Of a stretch of 20,725 bases of DNA, positions 7,022 through 17,000 are shown piece by piece; position 1 is the first letter of the stretch, and each line of letters starts with the position of its first letter. The position numbers and the translations under genes are program-made. Origin of the DNA: Euryarchaeota archaeon UBA433. GTDB lineage: Archaea; Thermoplasmatota; Poseidoniia; Poseidoniales; Poseidoniaceae. The stretch covers positions 1 through 20,725 of the forward strand of contig DAFX01000050.1 of assembly GCA_002495535.1 (NCBI GenBank), in the 5' to 3' direction. Under the pieces are notes generated by a model. It saw only the letters and a list, made by a program, of their open reading frames with translations. It was not told the DNA's origin and ran no database searches.

Positions 7022-8914
7022 TCAGTCTTCATCTTCATCGACAACTTCGAAGTCAGCATCGACAACATCATCGCCGCCAACATCGATGTCTCCGTCATCT
7101 GCAGATCCGTCTTGTTCGGCCATCTCAGCCGCTGCTGCTTCATACAATTTAGCAGAAACGGCATGCATTGCTTCCTCAACTTCCTTGACTTTTGCTTGAA
7201 TTGCCGCATCGTCAATGGTATCGATGTCCAACGGTTTGCCGTCTTCATCTTGGACCATCTTCTCCAATTCATCGAGGTGGGCCTTGACCGGATCTGTTTC
7301 TGAATCGTCAAGTTTGTCAGCAGATTCATCGAGGGTTCGTCGAGTTTGGTACACAACTTGGTCCGCCATGTTTCGAAGTTCGACCTTTGCCTTGCGCATT
7401 TGATCTTCTTCAGCGAATTTCTCTGCTTCTTCAATCTTGGATTGAATTTCATCTTCTGAGAGGGACGTTTGTGCTTCAATCTTCACGGATTGTTCCTTTC
7501 CTGTCCCCATATCCTTGGCGCTGACATTGACAATTCCATTGGCATCGATGTCGAAGGTGACCTCGATTTGAGGGGTCCCACGAGGCGCTGCTGGAATGCC
7601 CATCAAGGTGAATTCACCAAGTGTGACATTGTCTTTAGCGAAGTTTCGCTCACCTTGCAGCACGTGAATGGTCACCGCTGGTTGGTTATCGCTTGCCGTT
7701 GAGTAAATTTCAGAACGGCGAGCAGGAATCGTCGTGTTTCTTTCAATCATGGTCGTCATAACGCCACCGAGGGTTTCAATGCCCAGAGTCAACGGGGTCA
7801 CGTCGAGCAAGAGAATGTCCGAAACACCCTCATCGCCTGCGATGATCCCCGCTTGGAGTGCAGCACCCATAGCCACCGCTTCATCTGGATTGATGCCCTT
7901 GTAAGGCGCCTTTCCAGCTTCTTTCTCTACGGCTTCTTGGACCGCTGGAACTCGAGTGGAACCACCGACGAGAATGACCTTGTCGACGTCGCCTTTTTTG
8001 ATGCTAGCATCTTTCATGGCTTGGCGAGTTGGCCCCATTGTGGCTTCGATCAACTTTGAAATCAAGTCTTCGAATTTCGCTCGGCTCAAGGTCATGTCGA
8101 GGTGTTCTGGTTGGCCGTCACGCATGGTGATGAACGGCAAATTGATTTGAGTTTGTTGAGTTCCGGAAAGTTCGATTTTAGCTTTTTCCGCAGCTTCCTT
8201 GAGCCTGGACATTGCCTGTGCATCTTTGCTCAGATCAATGCCGGTGTCGCGCTTGAATTCTGCGACCATCCAATCGATGACATGATCGTCAAAATCATCG
8301 CCACCAAGTTTGTTGTTTCCTGCTGTTGCCTTGACTTCGATTTGAGGTTGGCCGTCCACCTGGTAGATTTCGAGCACAGAGACGTCAAAGGTTCCGCCAC
8401 CGAGATCGTAGACCAAAATGGTCTGATCTTCGCCTTTGTCAACCCCGTAGGCAAGGGCTGCAGCGGTAGGTTCGTTGATGATTCTGAGCACTTCCAAGCC
8501 AGCGATTCGACCTGCATCTTTGGTTGCAGTTCGCTGTGCATCTGTAAAGTAAGCAGGGCATGTGATGACCGCCTGCTTAACTTCGTGGCCAAGATAGGCT
8601 TCTGCATCCGCCTTCAACTTTTGAAGGATAAACGCTGAAATTTCTTGTGGAGTGTAATCGGTGCCATCCACATCAGTCTTCCAGTCTGTGCCCATGTGGC
8701 GCTTGACTGAAATCATTGTCCGGTCGATGTTGGTGACCGCTTGCCGCTTTGCAGTGACCCCAATCATACGTTCGCTACCGTCTTTGGCGAAAGCCACAAC
8801 GGAGGGGGTCGTCCGTGCGCCTTCCGCGTTGGCGATGACAACGGGTTCACCGTTCTCGATGGTTGCCACACAGCTGTTTGTTGTTCCTAGATCAATTCCA
8901 ATTACTTTGCTCAT
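7022..8914 (-). CDS. dnaK: Hsp70 chaperone DnaK
   Basis: ATP-dependent chaperone for nascent and stress-denatured proteins; 630 residues. The actin-like ATPase domain shows GIDLGTTNSCVA, the phosphate-2 loop VYDLGGGTFDVS and the adenosine motif ILVGGSTRVPAVQ. The substrate domain follows, with LLLDVTPLTLGIET at the linker, then a helical lid and an acidic tail with the DVVDADFEVVDE signature. The insert of about 25 residues found in Gram-negative DnaK is absent, as in archaeal and Gram-positive forms. The start is MSKVIGIDLG at 8914, preceded by GGAAGTG; a start at 8935 would overlap the upstream stop. It lies 17 bases after the small heat-shock gene. Its usual partners grpE and dnaJ are not in the window. 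Confidence 0.98.
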   Translation of the reverse strand: MSKVIGIDLGTTNSCVATIENGEPVVIANAEGARTTPSVVAFAKDGSERMIGVTAKRQAVTNIDRTMISVKRHMGTDWKTDVDGTDYTPQEISAFILQKLKADAEAYLGHEVKQAVITCPAYFTDAQRTATKDAGRIAGLEVLRIINEPTAAALAYGVDKGEDQTILVYDLGGGTFDVSVLEIYQVDGQPQIEVKATAGNNKLGGDDFDDHVIDWMVAEFKRDTGIDLSKDAQAMSRLKEAAEKAKIELSGTQQTQINLPFITMRDGQPEHLDMTLSRAKFEDLISKLIEATMGPTRQAMKDASIKKGDVDKVILVGGSTRVPAVQEAVEKEAGKAPYKGINPDEAVAMGAALQAGIIAGDEGVSDILLLDVTPLTLGIETLGGVMTTMIERNTTIPARRSEIYSTASDNQPAVTIHVLQGERNFAKDNVTLGEFTLMGIPAAPRGTPQIEVTFDIDANGIVNVSAKDMGTGKEQSVKIEAQTSLSEDEIQSKIEEAEKFAEEDQMRKAKVELRNMADQVVYQTRRTLDESADKLDDSETDPVKAHLDELEKMVQDEDGKPLDIDTIDDAAIQAKVKEVEEAMHAVSAKLYEAAAAEMAEQDGSADDGDIDVGGDDVVDADFEVVDEDED

Positions 8915-8931
8915 ATGTTTCACTTCCTTTT

Positions 8932-9624
8932 TCAAAAGATGGGGATGCCACCGTCGTCGTCTTCATCGTCATCGTCCTCGTCACCAAGGTCGATGCTGAT
9001 GTCTGGTGCTTCAGGGCTTGAGTCATCGGTTTCCACCGCTGAGCCTTGAGGCGTGAGTTTGAGTGTGATATCGAGGATACCATTGTTGAGTGACCAGTCC
9101 ACGAGATCTTCACATGGGTGAGGCAAATCGATTTGAGCCAAAGGCGCAGGCAGGGTGTCTTTGATGACATCAACTCGCTGGCCTTGACGCACGAGTGCAA
9201 GTTCTAATTCGCTTTCTTCGACTTCACCACGTAGGGTAAAATCAACGGTCACCGCCATGTTCCAACCATCGAGGTACACATCGTTGGCGGGGATGTTGAT
9301 GATTTCATCGAGGGCCACATCGACTTCAGGCGCCTTGATTTCAACCGGGCTGGCATCGACCTGAATATCCATGCCCAAGTTCTTGAGTATATCTTCCATG
9401 GGTTTGCCCGATTGGAACATCTTACTGAGGTGTGAAAGATCGAAATTGAAGTTCACGTCGCCTTTGGCGATTTTTTCTGCGTCGAGTCCCATGTTTTCGA
9501 ATTGGGAACGGAATTGATCCATCATCCCACGGATTTGTTCTTTGTCCATGTTCATCCCCATGTTGCGGAACATTTCCACCAGTTGCTCAATCAGTTGTTC
9601 TTCCCAATCGTCTGCACCAGCCAT
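8932..9624 (-). CDS. Small heat-shock (Hsp20/alpha-crystallin-like) protein with acidic tail
   Basis: A 230-residue protein. Residues 1-95 are helical and methionine-rich. Residues 110-195 look like an alpha-crystallin beta-sandwich: a strand-rich run ends NGILDITLKL, close to the NGVLxITLP edge strand of Hsp20 proteins. A long Asp/Glu run follows, and the last four residues are IPIF. That IPI matches the C-terminal I-x-I anchor by which small heat-shock proteins assemble. Expected role: ATP-independent holding of unfolded proteins for the DnaK encoded next. Weak points are the unusual N-terminal domain and acidic linker; another CS/p23-like fold cannot be excluded. I chose ATG 9624, with GGAGTG eight bases upstream, over GTG 9633. 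It is the first gene of the chaperone run. Confidence 0.6.
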   Translation of the reverse strand: MAGADDWEEQLIEQLVEMFRNMGMNMDKEQIRGMMDQFRSQFENMGLDAEKIAKGDVNFNFDLSHLSKMFQSGKPMEDILKNLGMDIQVDASPVEIKAPEVDVALDEIINIPANDVYLDGWNMAVTVDFTLRGEVEESELELALVRQGQRVDVIKDTLPAPLAQIDLPHPCEDLVDWSLNNGILDITLKLTPQGSAVETDDSSPEAPDISIDLGDEDDDDEDDDGGIPIF

Positions 9625-9677
9625 TGAATCCACACTCCATTACTGAACCATCGGTTACATAGTGGCCATCGAGTCAC

Positions 9678-9689
9678 CCTATATCAAGT
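9678..9689. promoter_or_regulatory. TATA-like element in the divergent spacer
   Basis: CTATATCAAG lies between two divergent genes. Read on the minus strand (CTTGATATAG), it would place the chaperone-run transcript start near 9655, leaving a leader of about 30 bases that contains the GGAGTG ribosome binding site. Read on the plus strand, it would place a start near 9708 for the MerT-like gene. Assigned by composition and spacing only. Confidence 0.3.
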
Positions 9690-9735
9690 TCACGAAATAC
9701 GCCGCCTCGTCTTTTGGTGTTGCAATCTTTAGCTC

Positions 9736-10269
9736 ATGCTCGTTGAACAGACCTCTGAACTTCGTGATTTGACTGGGTGCTTCAAAACACTCCTTCAAAA
9801 GCAAACTCTACGAATAGAAACTATGGGGGAGCACGCTCAAGCATCGTTATTTGAGCCGATTAAGGACCTCTGGAAGGTCATTGCAGGTTCGACACTCATC
9901 GCTTCGATGTGCTGCCTTCCATCGGTTGTCTTGGTCATGCTTGGCCTCGCAACGGTGTCCACGGGGGCTGCTCTTTCAGACACCCTTTATTGGGGCGAAA
10001 ACGGGTACAGTTGGTTCAGACCCTTGATGGGCCTGATCGCCCTTGGAAGCGTTGTTATCGGCCTCACCATGTACTTCAGAAATCAAGGCATATGTACCCT
10101 CGATCACGCAAAAAGGGAACGAAGAAAAATCATCAACATCTCGATCACTGTCCTGTGCATTGCCTTTGCTTGCTACTGGGTGTTCAACTATGTCATCCTC
10201 ACTGAACTCGGTATTCAATTTGGACTCCCGTGGGAATCGAGCCGTGACAGTTACATGTTTTGGCGATGA
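9736..10269 (+). CDS. MerT-like small membrane protein
   Basis: A 177-residue protein with three or four hydrophobic segments at about residues 45-72, 93-113 and 132-155. The first contains ASMCCLPSVVLVMLGL, closely resembling the paired-cysteine first helix of mercuric transport proteins of the MerT superfamily (ASTCCLGPLVLVALG). The second begins FRPLMGLIAL, like YRPLFIGAAL of MerT. A single cysteine (GICTLDHAKR) lies in the loop where MerT has two. This suggests metal-ion handling or another small transporter of that fold; mercury specificity is not supported, since no merA, merP or merR is present. The first 29 residues may not be translated: an in-frame ATG at 9823 gives 148 residues, and neither start has a clear ribosome binding site. 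Its TGA abuts the TGA of the phosphopantetheinyl transferase gene. Confidence 0.6.
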   Translation: MLVEQTSELRDLTGCFKTLLQKQTLRIETMGEHAQASLFEPIKDLWKVIAGSTLIASMCCLPSVVLVMLGLATVSTGAALSDTLYWGENGYSWFRPLMGLIALGSVVIGLTMYFRNQGICTLDHAKRERRKIINISITVLCIAFACYWVFNYVILTELGIQFGLPWESSRDSYMFWR

Positions 10270-11025
10270 TCATACGTTGTTGCGCATGGTGTTGCACCCG
10301 ACGCCCCATTCACCTTCTGCCATGGCCGCTCGGGTCGCTTCCAAAAGAGAATCTTCGGCGGTCACTCTTGAATGGGAGCCTGGTGTAAGGGCAAGTGCTA
10401 TTTTCGCTTCCTTATGCGTCCATTTTTTCAATTGGATTTTTGATTTTTCAATTGAGATAATCGAATCATTAACTCCAATTGGAATTTGAATATCTCTAGG
10501 GTTGAGATGCATGCCTAATCCCAGTACCTTTTGGATGGCTTCCTTGGCGACCCACGCTTCGATGGCATCGGTTGGATGATGGTTCAAATGTTCTAACTCC
10601 TCCCCCTTGGCCATCATGTCAAAGGCGTTCAACTGAATCCCACGATCTTTTGCTTCCGCATCAATGCCAACCCGCCAACCCGCTTCGACAAGAGCGACAT
10701 AGGCCCATCCATCGCTATGACAGATGCTCAAGGATGGGAGTGGAGTGTTTTTCCAAACGCCGGATATGTAAGTGAGGTAGGGTGCTCGATGTTCTGTCCT
10801 CTCAACCATAAGCAAGGAGGGATCACAGCCCCACTTCACAAGGCATTCATGCAACAACCAACGCCCAGAAAGGTGTTCATCGGTTCGTTTCTGAATCGCA
10901 AAAGTAGACACCTCGTCGGGATTGGCCAAACCGACATCTTCCACCTCGTGGGAGCGAACACGGACCCGGGCGAGAAGGGATCGAGGTTCAGCCTCGCCAG
11001 GAGGGTGAAAAACCTCAATCGACAT
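10270..11025 (-). CDS. 4'-phosphopantetheinyl transferase, Sfp type
   Basis: Transfers phosphopantetheine from coenzyme A to carrier domains, making apo-ACP active; almost certainly serves the megasynthase upstream. The 251-residue protein shows the paired-domain Sfp layout: GRWLLH near residue 54, SICHSDGWAYVAL, the magnesium-binding VGIDAEAKDR (Asp122, Glu124), and the catalytic WVAKEAIQK (Trp158, Lys161, Glu162, Lys166). It is Sfp-like rather than the short AcpS type, as expected for a multidomain synthase. The start lies 12 bases after the megasynthase stop; the region before it is G-rich (GGGGG) with only a weak ribosome binding site, so translation may depend on the upstream gene. It is the last gene of the fabI-like operon and meets the MerT-like gene stop to stop. 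Confidence 0.9.
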   Translation of the reverse strand: MSIEVFHPPGEAEPRSLLARVRVRSHEVEDVGLANPDEVSTFAIQKRTDEHLSGRWLLHECLVKWGCDPSLLMVERTEHRAPYLTYISGVWKNTPLPSLSICHSDGWAYVALVEAGWRVGIDAEAKDRGIQLNAFDMMAKGEELEHLNHHPTDAIEAWVAKEAIQKVLGLGMHLNPRDIQIPIGVNDSIISIEKSKIQLKKWTHKEAKIALALTPGSHSRVTAEDSLLEATRAAMAEGEWGVGCNTMRNNV

Positions 11026-11037
11026 GTGAAGCCCCCA

Positions 11038-14000
11038 TCAGCGTTCTAGTGTGAATGCATCCTCTTCGGACACGGGAGCCATCCCCTTTAGACGAAGACC
11101 TTTGAGTGCTAAAACAGGCGCATCGTCATCCCCTACGATGACAACATCGTGAACGGTGATCCCCGCTTCCTCTATGGAAATCTGAACGCTTCGCATTCGC
11201 AGTGCTTCATTGCGTTCGGGCACCCTGAGCATGCTCGACCATTCGATGCCAACAGGCAGCGAAGAGAATCCTGCGCTCTCCATGGCAACCAAGCCTGCAT
11301 TTTGGAAACCAGCTTCAATCAGCATTGGCAAGGCTTCCAGCAATACAGATTCTCCATGTGACTCGTGAGCAAATTGATCGGTTGCAGGCAGTTGGTGACG
11401 CATCAATGCAATTCCATCCGCCCCCGGCATACCCGCATCACCGATGCCTCTGAGCACGCCTCCGTGAGATTGGAACCTTGGTCCATGGAAGTACCTGCGG
11501 TAAATGAACGAAGGCAATTCCATGACCTCGCCTGGCGCAGGCACGCCGATCTTCGGCAAGGCGTTGACTTCAGATTCCAAAAAGGGGCTGAAATCATCGC
11601 ACCGTTCCACCACACGGACCAGTGCCTTGTGGTGTTCACGTTCACCGAACACTTCGCCTGCTGAGTTTGTCAAATCTGACACCAACCGACAAGAGATCCA
11701 AGTCAAGTCGCCATCCGTGCGTTCCAACTGGGCGTGAATGCGGACCGTCATCGCCCCTTTGAGCAACTTGACAGGGAGGCCGAATTCCACAGACTCAAAG
11801 CCTGCTAAAGAGGTGGATGGACGAAGCAACAAAGCAGCCTCTGCAAACATCTCAAGCGCCATGACACCCGGGTGATAGGGAACGCCCTCGATGGCATGAT
11901 CGGCGAGGAATGGGTGATCTGCAACGGAAAGAGTCGACTGAATTGCTAGTGATTGACCTTCCTCGAAGGAGAGGACCTTATCGACAAACGGGAAGCGTGC
12001 CGGGTCTGCTATCGCACCTGCCATTTCTGCTGGTAGGCGTAGAGGCGCCTCCCTGAAGGCATCGAAATGATCCATCGTACCCAGCGAGCCGCATCCAATC
12101 ACACGACGCTTTCCTCCACGTAGTGCTTCATCAACGAAGATTTCAACGCCTTGCTCGACCGAAAGCGTGTCAATTCCAGCAGCGGCAAAGACCGATTCAA
12201 TGGAGCCACGGGTCGCCATGCCAACATCTCGCCAGCCAGTCCAGCCAATGGCAACTGCTCGGCATGCTCCAGAAGCGGTGAGCCGAGCCATTTCAGCATC
12301 GAGTACGCTGTTTGCAGCAGCGTAATCGGTTTGTCCACCGTTGCCGAAACGTCCAGCCACGCTTGTGAAACAAGCAGCAAACTCAGGGGTCGTGGTACCT
12401 GATGCCGTGCACGCTGCTAGCATGCACTGCCATCCATCAACCTTGACGCGTACAACTTGGTCAAAAGTAGTGAAGTCCTTGTCAGCAACCAGTTTGGAAT
12501 CCTCTAGACCTGCCCCGTGCACAAGACCTGTGATTGGGCGACCCAACGAAGCACCCACCTTCTTCATGCCTTCGTGATCCATGACATCCACCGGATGATA
12601 GGATGCTGTATTGCCTGAAGTTTGGATGGTGGCTAATGTTTGGAAAACATCCCTGCTGCGGGTGAATTTTTGCCACGCCTTATTCCACTCCACGATGGTC
12701 ACTTTTCCACTTTCGTTTGCAGATGCAAGCCGCTCCCTCAGAGCCATGCGTTCAGCTTCGAGTTCAGCATCGTTCCATGAAATCCATGCTTCAGTTTGTT
12801 CAATCAGCCGTGAACGCCCCAGCAATGCGAAATGGGCACCTGCATTTGGGGAGGCTTCTGCAACACCGATGATTGATGCTGCGGTAACGCCTGAACCACC
12901 GCCGGAAACAAGCCATGTGTCTCCTGAATCAAGTGCTGTTCGTTCTTCTTCCAAATCCTCTGCAAAAGCGACGAGCGCCCACCGGCGTTCATCTCGGTCC
13001 AAGCCGATTTCAACTTCCCCTGCCAAATTGAACACGTCGTTGTAAATCAGTTCCGCTGCTTGGATTGGCTCGAAAATCAGTTCCGGATGGACGTCAAGAG
13101 CCCGACAACGCAAGTTTGGTTGCTCAAATGCGTAAGATTTCGTCACGCCCGATGCCGCACATTGGACCGGATTGAACCGCTCACCAATGTTTCCGTGGCG
13201 GCCGTCCATCGCCGTTACCGAGGCGATGACGCCCCTATCGAGGTTGGAAAATGATGCATCGAGTCCTTGGAGGAATGCGAAGTACCCTTGGGCTGCAAGA
13301 GCAATCTGGGCTGAAGGGTAACTGTCCTCCGACCAAGATGCGCTGGCTAATTTCAGTGGAGCCATGTGAATGAAGGCGGTCACGTTTTGCTCTTCCAGTG
13401 CTTCGCACACCGCTGCAATATGTTCAGCATTACCAGGGTCTGCCCTGTAGACCGTACGTTTCCCTTCGTGCTGCATTGACATGTCCCTGATGTTGCTCTC
13501 AAACCCAATACGAACGGCGTTCATTCCGAGGGCTTCGAGACGCTCGCACATCGCTTCTGCAATCCCCCAACCGTCATCTGTGATTACGGCAGTACCTGAA
13601 AGCGACAAAGGTGAGCCGATGCCGGGTGATGCTTCGACTTCAATTTGCCATCGACGGACACCAACACCTGTAGAAGTGGCGGGGCGAGGCGCTGAGGTCT
13701 CAGGGGCGGGTTGCGTCTCTATTGGAGCGGCTGGTGTGGTTCCGCCGCCTTTCATTCGTAGGATATAGGCTGTGAAGTGATTCAGTGTTGGATGATCAGA
13801 GAGAACAAAATCTTCGTCCAATGGGAGATCGAAAACCTCTCGAACATCACCCATAATTTCGGCTTGCTTGACCGTATCAATACCGAGTTCACCCTCAAGG
13901 TCTTGATCCATTTCGATGAAATCTGCTGGATAACCTGTGTGCTTCACAACAATTTCAACCAGCTGAGCATTGACCCCTTCATCCGATGCTAGCGGAGCAG

Positions 14001-17000
14001 TTGGTGCTTTGGCAACGGGTGCTGCGGCAGGTGGCTGTACGGGAGCGGGTGCTGGAGTTGGCACAATGGTTGGTGCCTGAGGCGCGGGTGATGAAGTGGG
14101 AGAGCCGCCCTGCATCCGTTGAATGTATGCAATCATGTGATTGAGTGTTGGGTAATCCGACAGCACGAAATCCTCATCCAAAGGCAATCCGAATCGATCT
14201 CGGATGTCGGCCATAATCTCGGCCTGCTTGACCGTGTCAATGCCGAGTTCACCCTCGAGATCTTGATCGAGTTCAATAAAATCGGCTGGATAACCTGTGT
14301 GGGTGACAACAACTTCGACCACTGTGGTCCGCAGGGATTCGTCATCCACGACTGCGGCGGGAGCAACCTCTACCATCACAGATGCGGGTTTTGGAGTGGT
14401 AACCTCAACGGGTACAGGAGCGGATTGGGTAGGTACAGGCGCCACATCACCACCAGTCATGCGTTGGATATAGCCAATCATATGGTTGAGCGTTGGGTAG
14501 TCGGAAAGCACGAATTCTTCATCAACCGGGAGGTTGAATTGCTCGCGGATATCCGCCATGATTTCAGCTTGCTTCACAGTATCAATACCCAATTCCCCTT
14601 CGAGGTCTTGGTCCAATTCCACAAAGTCAGCGGGATAGCCTGTATGGGTGACGACGACATCGATGACGGTCTTGGCCACGTCAGCGGGCGCACTTTGGGC
14701 CGCTGCTGCTTCAGGTTGCGATGGTTTTTGCTCTGCAGGCAATGGGGCCGGAGGTGTGGAAACTGGCGTTGGGGCTGGGGTTGGTGCCGGTGCTTGCACG
14801 ACGGATGGTTTGCCCTCAAATGGAGCCGTAATAGCCCATGGCTCGCCTTGAACCCCACCGTGGAGGTTGTTCTCTCCATCGACATAAGCGACCAATTTCT
14901 GATCAAGTAAACGCATGACCACATCTTCAGTACCGGCTAGTTTTCGGTTCCAAGCCAAGAATTTACCACCATCGATTCGCTCACCGACAACGGGCCAGCG
15001 GCGAACTAACGACAGCGCCATTTGTGATCCAAATCCTGCGGCAAAACGCAGACCATACTTGAGGTTGGGATATTCACCACCAGTTGAAAGATTGAGGTCG
15101 CCCAATTCAGGATCCGTTTCTTTGTGGTTGGCAATCGGAGGAATGCGACCTGTTTTCATGCCATGGAACATGCTAGCATCTTCGATTCCGACCGCCATTG
15201 GGTGGCCAGTGAAGCCTTTTGTGTTGGCAATCACGAGTTGATCGGTGCTGTGAGTGAACGTGTCTCGCAACGCTCGAACCTCCGATTGAGCTGAACCTCC
15301 ACGAGCGGGGGTGTAAGTTTCATGAGAGAAGAAGACGGTGTCTGCAGCAATTTCATGCCGGTCAATGCCCCATTGTGCTTCCATAGAGGAAACGAAATGA
15401 TCGACTGTTTCTGCAACATGGTCAACGTCAAGTCGAGTACCGTGGAAGGCGGAATTCGCTGTTGTAGCACCCAAGAGTTCAGCAATTGGCTGTACGCCTC
15501 GTTCTGCGGCTTCTGAATTCCGTTCGACAACAAAGGCTGCAGCGCCCATGCCCAGAATCAATCCGTTTCGACGACGGTCGAATGGCAGAGCGGTTTCTTC
15601 AACCACATTGTGGGTCGCAGCGGCACCTGAAGCAGCAAAGCCGCCACCGATCCACTCCCACATGTCATCGCCCGTTACATCGTCAGCAGAGATGATCACC
15701 ACGCGGTCAACACGATCTGCATTGAGCCAGTCTTCCGCCACACCAAATGCTGCGGTAGCGGAGGCACAAGCCAAGTTGATGATGGTGTTAGGGCCACGAA
15801 TTCCAGAGTATTGGGCGAATTGGGAATGCCCCATGGCCAATGTTTGGAAGAGGTAGCGTCGATCGAAGCGCCCTTCACCGTCATCTCCGTTGTTCTTGGC
15901 ATGTTTGAGGGCCATTTGGAAACCTGGGAAACAAGAAGCGAAGACAATTCCTGTTCGGTCTCGGGTGTGTTGTGGCACTTGCCAGTTTCGAATAAGGCGC
16001 AAACCGCCTTTCCCGATTTGTTCAACCGGAGTCAAAGGAATCGCTGCATCCCTGAGAGCAAGCAGACCCGCTGCCATCCCCAATTGAGTGGTGATGTCCC
16101 ATGCGAGGATGACTTTCGGATCGATGCCAAATTCTTCTGCAAGGTCGAACGCACCTTTGACCCCAGCGAGTTGTGGCACATCACCGAATTCTGTCGCCTG
16201 GTCCATGTTGACCGAGCCATCGCGCCCTTTGATGAGGCGGACTAAGTTCTTGTCAAGCAGGCGTTGTTTGTATTCGTCCGTCACTTCTGAGATGCATGTT
16301 TCACCTCTCACCAAACGCTCAAAGGTGTCTTCGGTGAACACTTTTTCACCACCGGGAAGCCCCAATGAAACACCCGTGACCACAAATGGATCCGCTCTAC
16401 GTCGAGCCATTGGATCGTGGACTGAAGCGGGAGGCGTGGTCCCTGATGGCCTGCCTGGCGATTGAGTCAATGAAGTGCGTGGCGACCATGTGCTTGGCGG
16501 TGAAGCAATCCAACGAGCGACATCAGCAACCGTTTCTGCAGTGCTCACGTCGACCTCAGTGTTGGTCGTAGCTTCAGCAGCCAAGGTCTGGAAAAGAGCG
16601 GTGATGTCCGCATCACTCATTCCCAATCCCAAGCGAAGGTTGACCATCCCGTGACAGAATCGAGCCGGGTAGCCGCATAGCGCAGCAATGCGGTCGCCCA
16701 AGTAGGCTTGTTTGGCTTTTTGAGCGGCAACTTCGGGATCGAGTGGTGGTGTCGGCGTTTGAATGACCTGGGCGGGTGCTGTCGTGGCGGTGGCGGATGG
16801 TAAAGGTCGAGCGCTTTGACGCAAATCTTGCCCCGTTGAGTCAGTCCGGTGTGCCTCGATTGGCCCCGCCCTGAACGCTTCGGTCAAAACCGCTGAAGTG
16901 GGCAGTGGCCAATGCACGGGGCGGCCAGCGAGGGCCATGGTGGCAAGGGCTGCAAGGAAGGATGCGATGCCACCTTGTTTTGGATGATTGGTCATCACCG

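Noticed and set aside
9736..10269. Mercury-resistance operon
   Set aside because: Only one MerT-like protein is present; there is no reductase, periplasmic MerP or MerR regulator nearby.
14119..14910. 263-codon plus-strand open frame over the carrier repeats
   Set aside because: It is the antisense shadow of the repeated ACP coding region; the composition is odd and no domain is recognisable. Similar long antisense frames over the thermosome (5531-6160) and dnaK (8102-8638) were dropped for the same reason.
14990..16393. KS2 as a chain-length factor (inactive KS)
   Set aside because: The nucleophilic Cys1361 and both His residues are present, so loss of condensing activity is not supported by the sequence.
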